Part shown: positions 11,533-20,450 of the stretch, one piece after another
Numbering within the stretch: position 1 is the stretch's first letter
Layout: each line of letters begins with the position of its first letter
Assembly (NCBI GenBank): GCA_947561715.1
Contig: OX387197.1
Location: 23,648,266 to 23,712,265 of the forward strand
DNA length: 64,000 bases
From: Ascidia mentula
Lineage: Eukaryota > Chordata > Ascidiacea > Phlebobranchia > Ascidiidae
Direction of reading: 5' to 3'
Program-made: the position numbers and the translations under genes
Notes under the pieces: generated by a model
What the model was told of the DNA's origin: nothing
The model's database searches: none
Seen by the model: the letters and a program-made list of their open reading frames with translations, nothing else

Positions 11533-12313
11533 CGTCATGTTGATGTGCGGGTCACAAAATGGATCTTTTTTATCAAATTTTCCAATGAACAATGGAAGAT
11601 TTCACGCCTTGCGCGGGCCTTCATAAATTTAGGCAATTTTCATGTGAAAACTGTTACCTTGCTTTTTTTCGAAAAAAAACAATACCCTTTACTCTTTACC
11701 TGCAAGTTAAAAACCCTGACAAAGGTTTTGTCCATCCTAACAGAAGTGAAATATCGCTGATAATCATATACTTACACCTGAACGGCAACTGGGGAGCAAA
11801 ACAGGTTTGTGCGTCACAAAGGCTATTATTGTGCTGCCTTTTTTACTATTGGGTCAGCGCTAATACAATCATTGAGATTATTTCTAAATTACCTGTGGTA
11901 AAGCGTTGTTGTTTGCATACAAAGTGTTATGTGTGGGCCTCTATGTAGAGCCGATATGGACAAACTTTGGTCTGCTGTGGCAAACCTTTTGGTCTCGTTC
12001 GCCAAACATGGTACAAATACAGTGGCGTCTGGAAAATTGTCAGACAATTTTTTATTCTGGGTTAACAATTTTTTGACGCCTATTATTGTAAATATTTTGG
12101 TTCACAAACTACAATGAAAGATGCTCTTATTTATATGCCCTCGTTGTAAATGTTTTTTTTAAACACGGATCAAAAGTTTCTTAGTGGTAGGCTAATGCTA
12201 GATATTATGTGGTACATTTTTTATATAATACATCCATGTCGTGCCAACTGACAAAACTAAACGTGTCTTGAAACTTTCCAAACTCCCGATTCATCTCCAT
12301 TTCCTCTGCGCAA

Positions 12314-14060
12314 ACCTACCATAAAGAAAGAGGCAACAGGATGGATTGTTTGAATGCGAGGGTAGGTCACTGTATGCAGCCCAGAACCCTCGCGATGTTG
12401 GGAGCCACCGGTCGTCTTTGGGTCGCGTCGTCCAGCAGCACTGCTTCACATATGGAGGATACCTGTTGTCCTGTGTGCTCGTCACGCCTGAGCGGTTTGA
12501 TCGCCAACATGAATGACCACGTGGAGGCGTGCCTGCCTAGGGTAAGTCGGTGGTTGGTTTGCACTCTGTGAATTATCTAAAGTGGTGGCTGATGGCTGAA
12601 CTGTAAAGATGAAAAACACGCATGGATGTCTGTACCTTGCGAATCTATGTATAAAAAGTTTAAGTGTCCCGATCGTATGCTATTTTACAAGACGATTTTA
12701 GTGGTTGTAACGTGCACGTTTTCTGCAGCTACAATGATCACACTTAAATATTTATGTGAAAACTAAACAACACACACAAATTGGCCAATTTGCAGGCTTC
12801 ATTGCACGCCATCCGAAAATGTCCTGATAATCGTCCAAAAAATTAGCCCTAAACATGGTTTATATCTTTCAGCAAGGGGCTACATCGGGACAGTTGGACG
12901 AAGACGAGCTTGTTGACGTTGAAGGAAACAACGACAACCCCACAACTCACAACTTCGTGGGTTTAGGCGGCACTGGATGCAACGACGACGACCGAAGCAA
13001 CAAGAGTTTTGGTTCTGAGTACGAGTGGTGCGGACAGTCGCGGGTTCGAGTCACGGGGTTTGCTGAGAGCGCCTCGCGTCTCGCGACATCTTCCGTTTAT
13101 CAAGTGGTGCGCCCATCGTCGCCCGGCGCTGATCAGGTTGGTTGTTTGTTGACACCGTTGCTTGATAGAACAATGATAAAACATTTGCTACGTATTTCCA
13201 CAATACGAACGCTGTTTAGTGACACTTGAAAGGTTTTCTGTGGCGTACATTGGTCTTTGTTACTGTAGTCCTTGCTGCTGCGTACGGTTTAATAATTATC
13301 AATGAATTTGTGGACCAGTCCAGTTTACCGAAGAACGCTTGTCGAAGTCCCCCAGAACCAACTGAGAGAGGCAAAACTCCAAAGTCATCGGAAGAGTCAT
13401 GCCATTTCGCAGTTTGCCAAGTTTTCTTTCGCTAAACTACGTTTTTCTCTTTGGCAGAACCAGACAACTGAGAAAGGCAAAACTCCAAAATCATCGTAAG
13501 AGTCTCGCCATTTGCGCAGTTTGCCAAGTTTTCTTTCGCTAAACTACGTTTCACTCTTTGGCAGAACCAAACAACTGAGAAAGGCAAAACTCCAAAATCA
13601 TCGTAAGAGTCTCGCCATTTGCGCAGTTTGCCAAGTTTTCTTTCGCTTACCACCACTTGCTCGCCCGGCGTGGAATCACGCGATGACAAGGATGACTGCC
13701 CGCCGTCGCCAAACCAGCACACCACCGAGCGGTCTTTGCGCTGTAACATTTGCATGGTGAGGAAATTTCGTTGTTAAACCAATACCACAAACACTGATAA
13801 GAAGGCGCTATTGTGCGTGTCTCATAATATTGGGTTTTGTTCGTGATAAATTATTTCGTTTACAGAATTGGCAAAATTGTGGAGCTATTTCTTCATCATG
13901 TTTATGTTTACAGGACACATACCCTGACCCGGTTGCCTCGATCCAGTGCTGACACGTGCACTGTGAACGTTGTTGGCTACGAGCGCTTGCTGTGAAAAAG
14001 CTGTGCCCTCAGTGCAACGCAATCACTACTGCCACCAAGCTGCGAAGGATTTTTCTTTGA
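12314..14060 (+). pseudogene. RNF220 3'-end duplicate, decayed
   Basis: This copy has only the last five exons, so it never had the N-terminal finger. The acceptor matching 5757-5758 reads CGCAAA instead of CGCAGA. The exon ending 12541 still codes the second finger, and 12873-13136 is a full-length open match to the 264-nt exon. The next exon lacks its acceptor and first third, has lost about 8 nt before NACRSP (frameshift), and its donor GT is changed to GG (TCATCGGAAGAG). Part of it plus intron is repeated three times. The RING exon 13914-14060 is otherwise open, but the codon matching Trp of QCWHVHC is TGA at 13950-13952. Any protein would lose the RING. Confidence 0.9.
13353..13648 (+). 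repeat. Three-copy tandem repeat of about 100-107 bp
   Basis: Copies begin at about 13353, 13455 and 13562, each starting CAGAACCA and running through GGCAAAACTCCAAA and GCCAAGTTTTCTTTCGCTAA. Unit 1 has one copy at the matching place (about 6865-6965), where it spans an RNF220 exon end, a short intron and the next acceptor. The triplication therefore arose after the segmental duplication, in the dead copy. The last two copies are nearly identical. Confidence 0.85.
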
Positions 14061-15174
14061 ATGTTTGTTGGATTCTGTGTTTTTCGGTGTACGCAGACTT
14101 TTTCGTGTGCGCATGGAGCCTCATTGCTTTACATTGAGGTCGGTTTGATCAGTGTCTTAATCTGGAGCAGTGTTTCCCAACCAGGGAGAAGTAAAGTTTT
14201 GTGTTGCACAGTGAGGTATGAAAAGTTGAAACATGGACATAGAGAGAAATACATTTAAAAAGTTTGCATAATACTGGTCTTGAGAAACAAGATAAATATT
14301 GCTATGAAGAGTTGTTGTATTCATGCAGAGTATTATTAGTGGTGTTGGTCACTTTCAAGCGAATATATTTTGCCTGTGCGTTGTGTGATTGTAACGTTTA
14401 CATAAAATTCCACCGCGTTGACGACGGGTAAAACGGTTGTTTTGAAAGTTGGAAAGACAAATGCTTGCAAATCTTTGGCTTTTTATTTGTGACCCTTATA
14501 AATTGTATCGTTGCAAATATATAAAAAAAGTTTAAGATAAAAATAAAGTAAAGTTGTTAATTTTGTGGCAGGAAAAACACCGCCCGCTCAAGCAGCGGAA
14601 GATACCCTGACTAAAGAACGAGGGCATCGACGCAAACCAGATTATGACGTCACAATCAGTTTTAACAATGGCCAAGGTTGTGCGTGCAGCAGACATTTGT
14701 GTGGCACTATTCAGCTAACTTTCTTTCAAACTAAAAATATTTGCTTATCGAAACCAAACATGGGCCAAACGACCAGCCAACAATCCAACGATCGCAACGC
14801 AACTGAAAATGTCACCTATTATGTGCCACACGTTTGTGTGACATTTTCAGTTGCGTTGCGATTGTTGGCTGGTCGTTTGGCCAATGTTTGGTTTCGATAA
14901 GCAAACCTGTTTAGTTTAAAAGAAAGTTTGCAAAGTGTGTGACATTTTAAAACAATATTGCACTAGTGAGGCAAAATAAAATTTAATTGAGTGTGGCTGT
15001 TGGTGTATGGCAATTGTCTGTGCTAGTTCAGTACATTAGTAATGCATCAGAAAATAACTGGAATATAGGTGCATAAAACAAACAATCAATTATTTTTTCT
15101 ACATCTTATTTACTTAGATTTTCGTATATGCAACTATTAAAATTCAGGCAACTATTAAAATTTTGAGCATTACG
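14061..15174 (+). other. Spacer between RNF220 pseudogene and PNGase F-like copy 2
   Basis: Collinear with 7400-8285 but longer. It keeps the 3' UTR-like segment (TTGTGTGATTGTAACGTTTA at about 14380), although AATAAA has become CATAAA there. Around 14600-14930 it holds extra sequence not found in unit 1, including the long inverted repeat listed separately. The open frame across 14565-14900 is created by that repeat and is unlikely to be a gene. Confidence 0.6.
14718..14927. repeat. Long near-perfect inverted repeat (hairpin)
   Basis: Left arm 14718-14815 and right arm 14838-14927 are reverse complements with few mismatches (for example TTTGCTTATCGAAACCAAAC against GTTTGGTTTCGATAAGCAAA), around a spacer of about 22 bp. 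The right arm is the part related to unit 1 (about 7980-8060); the left arm is an inverted copy not present there. A transcript would form a stem of about 90 bp upstream of the second PNGase F-like gene. Confidence 0.9.
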
Positions 15175-17241
15175 ATGAAATCAAAAGCTGTCTTGGAATG
15201 TTTTTGTTTGTTTTTTGCTTCTGCTGTGGCCGTTGACAGAATACGATCCACACTCAGCTCTACTACAGAGAGTCACAACTTTCCCAACTCAAAAGATAAT
15301 AAATTTTACATGAAGGCCAAGTCCCTTAAACCTGGCTCAGCAGCACAACCTTTTGATCTTTGGACTCTCAGACAGGGAATGGTAAAGTACCCCAGTGATG
15401 CCTTTCCAAACGGTGTCCCAGTTGGGCTTCATGCTTTCTCCAATGAATCTGCCTTCCTGGAATGTATGTGGACCAGCAGTGCCTCCCTTGCAGACTTTGT
15501 TAAAACAACACCAATTGATGCTCGCTACATATTTATGACCTTTGAGAAAAATGCTGTGGATGTAGTTACTTGGATGGAATCAACATTAAATAATGCCTTG
15601 GACAATTCTAATCTATCCCAAGTAGACCAGGAAACTTTCCGTAAGCATTCTTATTTTGTTGTTACACCAGTCGATGAGATGGGAAACTGGATAACATCCT
15701 TGCTAAATGCTTGGTCTTGCAGTGGTCACGGCTGTGGGTACGACCAAATACTTTTCCATTCTGAGCAATGGTTCCCACAAGTCAATACAATCAAGCGCCT
15801 TGATGCTAGATATGATTGGGCTTTTAATCATCAGTGGACCCCTAAAACTGCTACTTTGTCACCAGTAACAAACCCTTGCATCTCAGATAACCTAAAGGCA
15901 TTTAAAAATGGCACAGTAGCAGTAATTTCTGCTTCAAAAACTGACTGCTCATTTGGAATCAGTGTTGCAAATTTGCAAGAAGCTGGAGCTGCAGGTGTTA
16001 TTGCATACTCCATGTATGGAGAGCCAGTTAAAGAACTAAACTGCATTGGTGATGAGTGCAACACTATGATAAATATACCTGTCATGAGCATTGAGTTCAA
16101 TCAAAAATTTATTGATGCATTAAACAAAGGAAAAGATGATGTCACCGCTACACTGCAAACAACGCCATCTCTAAACTTCTTTACAATAGACAGCAATGGA
16201 AATCTAGCAGAAGCAGGCTGGTTTTTATACCCTTCTCTTCAGTTTTTAGCTTGGCAAATGCAGTGGCTTGAGTATGTGCGTGCACTTCAAAACAACATAT
16301 CTAGCTTGAATGATTATGTAGTTCCAGTCTTTAATAATACAAAAATGCAAGGCAAAAATGGTACAGGATACACTGTGTTAGAACTCAAAGACTTGGATCT
16401 GTATGAGTCACTGTACTTGGACATGTATTTAGGATGTCCTGGAGATATGGATAAGGATTGCCCACCATGGGACCACATTACAACTTTGTATGTTTCTTGT
16501 AACAAATCCTCCTCTTCCATGGTGGAAATTGGAAGGTGGATTTCTGCATTTCGTCGAAGAATCGGTCACTGGTTGACTGATATAACACCTTTGCTCCCAC
16601 TACTGGCATCTTCGCAAGATACGTCCCAGTGCACATTCCTTCTAAAAATGCCTTCTTGGTGGGCACAACCATGGCTTGCAACCCTAAATCTCAGATTTGT
16701 ACGAAAACCACACTCATTTAGTGTTGTCGGAGGGTCGTCAAATAACTTGGCAGTGCCGTACCCATATACAGTCTTACCTCTATTTCAAGGAGGCAAGTTT
16801 AACAAGACATATAACCAAAAATACAAACCCTACCCTCTTAAAATACCCAGTGGTACCAAGCAAGTGAAGATTTATGCAGTCATCACAGGGCATGGGTCAG
16901 ACAATAACAACTGTGCTGAGTTTTGTGTGACATCCCATCATTTCACTGTCAATAATAAGACATATATCAAGACCTTCAGCAATGCTGTCACATCATTAGG
17001 TTGTGCTGAGCGTGTACCACAGGGAGTTGTACCCAATGAGCATGGGACATGGCTGTATGGTAGAGATGGTTGGTGTGATGGCCAGCAAGTGGACCCATGG
17101 ATTTTTGACATCACAATGGACTTGTTTATGACCTCAATCAATTCTATTTCTTATCAGGGCCTGTTCAATGGCCATGATCCAAGTCCTACACAGAATCCAG
17201 GCTTTATAGACATGGTGTCATATGTTGTTTTCTATCGGTAA
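15175..17241 (+). CDS. Secreted PNGase F-like protein with PA domain, copy 2
   Basis: Single-exon paralogue of the 8286 gene: 688 codons from ATG 15175, one codon shorter (FYFT to FFT near residue 304). The two proteins are very similar along their length; differences are scattered substitutions such as NRLRST to DRIRST, ETGCSIG to KTDCSFG and HLYES to DLYES. The signal peptide, PA-like segment, CPPWD and CAEFC motifs and all cysteines I compared are kept, and the Ser at the third putative catalytic site is shared (MPSWWA against MSSWWA). It has no stop or frameshift, unlike both neighbours in this unit, so selection appears to have kept it. Expression could rely on its own promoter because the upstream pseudogene is broken. 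A functional enzyme is inferred from conserved motifs only. Confidence 0.85.
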   Translation: MKSKAVLECFCLFFASAVAVDRIRSTLSSTTESHNFPNSKDNKFYMKAKSLKPGSAAQPFDLWTLRQGMVKYPSDAFPNGVPVGLHAFSNESAFLECMWTSSASLADFVKTTPIDARYIFMTFEKNAVDVVTWMESTLNNALDNSNLSQVDQETFRKHSYFVVTPVDEMGNWITSLLNAWSCSGHGCGYDQILFHSEQWFPQVNTIKRLDARYDWAFNHQWTPKTATLSPVTNPCISDNLKAFKNGTVAVISASKTDCSFGISVANLQEAGAAGVIAYSMYGEPVKELNCIGDECNTMINIPVMSIEFNQKFIDALNKGKDDVTATLQTTPSLNFFTIDSNGNLAEAGWFLYPSLQFLAWQMQWLEYVRALQNNISSLNDYVVPVFNNTKMQGKNGTGYTVLELKDLDLYESLYLDMYLGCPGDMDKDCPPWDHITTLYVSCNKSSSSMVEIGRWISAFRRRIGHWLTDITPLLPLLASSQDTSQCTFLLKMPSWWAQPWLATLNLRFVRKPHSFSVVGGSSNNLAVPYPYTVLPLFQGGKFNKTYNQKYKPYPLKIPSGTKQVKIYAVITGHGSDNNNCAEFCVTSHHFTVNNKTYIKTFSNAVTSLGCAERVPQGVVPNEHGTWLYGRDGWCDGQQVDPWIFDITMDLFMTSINSISYQGLFNGHDPSPTQNPGFIDMVSYVVFYR

Positions 17242-17383
17242 TGATGCATTTGATTGAATGTCATTGATATTAGATGCAATTATGTTTACTATTATATATA
17301 TGATGACAATTTGTTATTTCTTCATTTGCCCACAATTTTAATTTTCATTCTTTTTGTTTGCATAGGCTTTATAACCAAAAATT

Positions 17384-18853
17384 ATGTCATCATCAGTGTT
17401 GAAATTTGGCACAAACCAGTCTTAGCTATGCAGTTGTAAACATCAAACCTATCTTTCCAGGACGTATCCTTTGTGATTCATGATTGAATTTACTTGTGTT
17501 TTGCCATGTCACAAAATTGAGATCAATTCTGAATTGAATTTGCAAAATCCATCAGAGTCAGAACAACACCAACATTAAAATCAAATCTCTAAGTTGTAGG
17601 GAATTCGGCTTGTCACACTTCGAAACATTTTAATATTTTGTTTCAACTTTTGAAACTGCTTTCTAATCTTTAAATTTTGTCTTTCTGGCGCCTTCGCTAG
17701 TTATCTAGATTGCATTACGTCTTTCAACTTGCGCTAATTTTTCTAAGTTTCCTTTGTCGCGTAATCGCAGCTATTATTTCTTTGTTTCTGCCTCGAGACT
17801 TTGATATTTGCGATTCTTTCCACAAATAAACAGATCACGGAGTTCGATCCCAGATCTCTGTTTTGGTCTTAGACCGAGCTTCGCTCCTCTGAAGAACAGA
17901 CCATCGGTGTCGGTACCTCCTGCCAACATGCTGGTATCAGAAGCTTGATGTCGGGTCTTCGGCTATGCAGAACCCTTCAAAGTGTTGTGTATAATTTTCC
18001 TTGCCACATGCCAAAATATTAAAAAATCAGCAAAGCTTCAAGTTTAATGTAGCCTTGACTTAAGTTTGTAAGATGTCCTCGTGTGCTCCCAGCGGTCTGT
18101 GGCACTGTTCAAAGAACTGCGATCGGAAGAAGTTTCGGATTTTTCCTGTGGGCGCAGCGTGTTGCCAATGTCGTGGAAAAAGTGTACTATGCTACATCTG
18201 TAACTGTTGCAGTACAAGTGAGTCTGGAACCCTGGGCGCCGAGCAAGAAGAAAATCTGAAGGTATAATAACGTGTAATGCAGACGATACATTATCCCTTA
18301 TTTTATCTGTAGACATTGAGCGGTGTATTCGTCATAAATGGTATGACAAAAACTATTGCATTTGTTTTTTATGGTAATGCACTGCCATCGAACGTGACAA
18401 AAATTGTGTTGAGGCCTTATCGTAACAATGCATACGTCTACAGGACTTGACCAAAGACTCATGTTATTCGACAGGATGGTGCAGAGGCCGGACAGACCAT
18501 ACGACATGTACACGTGCATGTTTTACCCAGAAAGGCTGGTGACTTTTTTTATGAACGACGACATTTACACAGAGGTAAGGAAAACAAGTATAAAAAATCT
18601 AGTATGCGTTGTCGTTGAACATATAAATAACGCCACCGCTAATGTGGTTCGTCCGTGGTATCACCCGTTGATAATTTTGTTTAAACCGCTTGTTGGCGCA
18701 ATACGTTTTGTAACGTACGTATTTTGTCACTGTTGCTTGGCAGTTGCAAAAGCACGATAAACCGGACCAAGACGGAAACAAAAAGGTTCAAGATCGTTAG
18801 CCGATATGGAAGAGGAGGCAACAAAATTGCGCAAATCAATGGAAAGGGAATGA
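17384..18853 (+). pseudogene. FHIT duplicate, frameshifted
   Basis: The four exon equivalents are 17384-17463 (80 nt against 112 in the intact gene, a 32-nt deletion), 18073-18217 (145 against 146), 18475-18574 (100 against 99, one extra T in the T-run) and 18744-18853 (110 against 111, causing an early stop). Every exon therefore carries an indel not divisible by three. Splice sites and the histidine triad codons remain, so the decay is recent. The first intron carries an inserted element. The 3' flank keeps an AATAAA at 19319 that the intact copy has lost. Confidence 0.95.
17595..17985 (+). mobile_element. Inserted LTR-like element in FHIT pseudogene intron
   Basis: The matching intron of unit 1 (10633-10866) lacks about 390 bp found here. 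The insert begins TGTAGGGAATTC and a TG...CA-bounded piece ends CTGCCAACA at 17928. It is followed by TGGTATCAGAAGC at 17932-17944, which resembles an initiator-tRNA primer-binding site of LTR retrotransposons. It includes an AATAAA. This fits a 5' LTR plus primer site from a truncated element. Short similar flanks (AAGTTG and AAGTGTTG) may be a target duplication. No coding part remains. Confidence 0.5.
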
Positions 18854-19218
18854 CGTCATGTTGATGTGCGGGTCACAAAATGGACGTTTTTATCAAATTT
18901 TCCAATAAACAATGGAAGATTTCACGCCTTGCGTAGGCCTTCATAAATTTAGGCAATTTTCATGTGAAAACTGTTGCCTTGCTTTTTTTCGAAAAAGAAA
19001 ACAATACCCTTTACTCTTTACCTGCAAGTAAAAAAACCCTGGCAAAGGTTTTGTCCATCCTAACAGAAGTGAAATATCGCTGATAATCATATACTTACAC
19101 CTGAACGGCAACTGGGGAGCAAACCAGGTTTGTGCGTCACAAAGGCTATTATTGTGCTGCCTTTATAACTATTGGGTCAGTGCTAATATAATGATTGATA
19201 ATACTTCTATATTACCTG

Positions 19219-19340
19219 TGGTAAAGCGTTGTTGTATGCATACAAAGTGTTATGTGTGGTCTTAGTCAACTTCAACCCAATATATGTCCCCCTGTGCGTG
19301 GTGTGATTGTAACGTTTAAATAAAATTACCACACAACAAC
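19219..19340 (+). repeat. Shared 3'-end segment with poly(A) signal
   Basis: This segment after the FHIT pseudogene (AAAGCGTTGTTGTATGCATA to GTGTGATTGTAACGTTTAAATAAAATT) resembles the ends of the RNF220 copies at 7632-7740 and about 14306-14410. A truncated version follows the intact FHIT at about 11897-11940. The similarity is too long for chance and links the 3' ends of two unrelated genes. Confidence 0.7.
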
Positions 19341-20450
19341 AAAGAGTACAGGTTTTATTTAAAAAATAGAAAATTCGTGATATTTATAACTGATCTAACC
19401 TCTATATTGTTTCAACCACAGATACAGTCTGGCAATGAACGGTATCTGCTTATTCGTTTACTTCATCTCAAAATATATCAATCAGTGTGAAACTACTTGA
19501 TTTCATGGAACGAAGAAGAAGAAGAACGAAAACATTAGGAATTTACAAACTAGTCATGCAGGCCGGTAATGTTAGCGATTGCAAACTTTTAACTTGTCTG
19601 TTTATGAATATTACAGTGCCCATGTGCTGTCGAAAATTATGTGCATTACAGTGAAATCCACAGCTATTTGGTGCTTATTGTGTTGCTATCTTTATGGCCA
19701 TGCTTACTCTGATTCTATCATTCCTATGAAAAAAAATCCCATAGATACAAAAGAAAATAGGTGATGGCAGCAAAAATTGCGCAATTACACTTATATTGAA
19801 GGAGATTGACACCTAGCTAAACTTTTTCAATGAAAACAACGGAAGATTTTCTGTTGCAATTATTTTTTTCGTAAGCATGTTACCATGAATGTTTTGGAAT
19901 GAAATTTCAAATTAGCCTTCACTTTCTACCTGAAAACTTGAAAATGCCCCCAACACAATGCATTACAAAGCTTTACCCACCGAAACCATTAAAATGTGAT
20001 TTTATTTGATGGGAAATTTCTTGCATACAATCAAATAAATCAGAAGGTATTGTTTATTATTACACAACCTTCGCAGGCAATAAACGTATTATATTGTTGC
20101 ACACGTTGCATCTCCTGCGCGAGTCTTTTTCTCGTTATATGGCAAATGCAGCAATGCAGTTGTAATACAAACAGACACCAGTTGAAATGAGGGTTGTATT
20201 ATTTTATAAACCTGTGTACATTGAAGAAAAGCAGTCTTACTATTGTATATATATATTGATGACAACCTGCAACTTTTTTACATTTATACGGTAACAGATT
20301 GAAAACAAACCTACAATCAAAATATATATGCGTCAAGGCGGTTGGTTTATGAGGCTGGAGACGTAAAAATAATGAACGTAGTTATGATCGACTATAGGCA
20401 GCCTTGCAGAACATCAATGTAACGCAAGATCATTGTATGGTTGCTTTCAG
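19341..20450. other. Intergenic stretch, nothing identified
   Basis: AT-rich sequence between the FHIT pseudogene tail and the terminal exon of the minus-strand Ly6/uPAR-type gene. It includes a GAAGAA run near 19509 and a short TATATATA run near 20247. No exon with matching splice sites was seen. Confidence 0.5.

Larger units (their letters stand above)
5530..11945 (+). repeat. Segmental tandem duplication, unit 1
   Basis: Nearly collinear with 12068-19265. It starts near the motif TTCACAAACTGCAGTGAAAGATG (matched at about 12103) and ends in the FHIT 3' flank near CATACAAAGTGTTATGTGTGG. It contains the last five RNF220 exons, a PNGase F-like gene and FHIT, all intact. About 120 bp of non-repeated sequence separates it from unit 2. 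Confidence 0.9.
12068..19265 (+). repeat. Segmental tandem duplication, unit 2
   Basis: Second copy of the RNF220 3' end, PNGase F-like and FHIT block. It is about 0.8 kb longer than unit 1 because of a local triplication near 13.35-13.65 kb, an inverted repeat at 14.72-14.93 kb and an insertion of about 390 bp in the FHIT intron. Only the PNGase F-like gene stays open. Confidence 0.9.

Noticed and set aside
14565..14900. 111-codon plus-strand open frame upstream of PNGase F-like copy 2
   Set aside because: It runs across both arms of a long inverted repeat, so the frame is a by-product of the hairpin; unit 1 has no equivalent.
18044..18316. 90-codon minus-strand open frame over the FHIT pseudogene exon
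   Set aside because: It is the antisense shadow of FHIT exon 2; the plus-strand FHIT homology explains the sequence.
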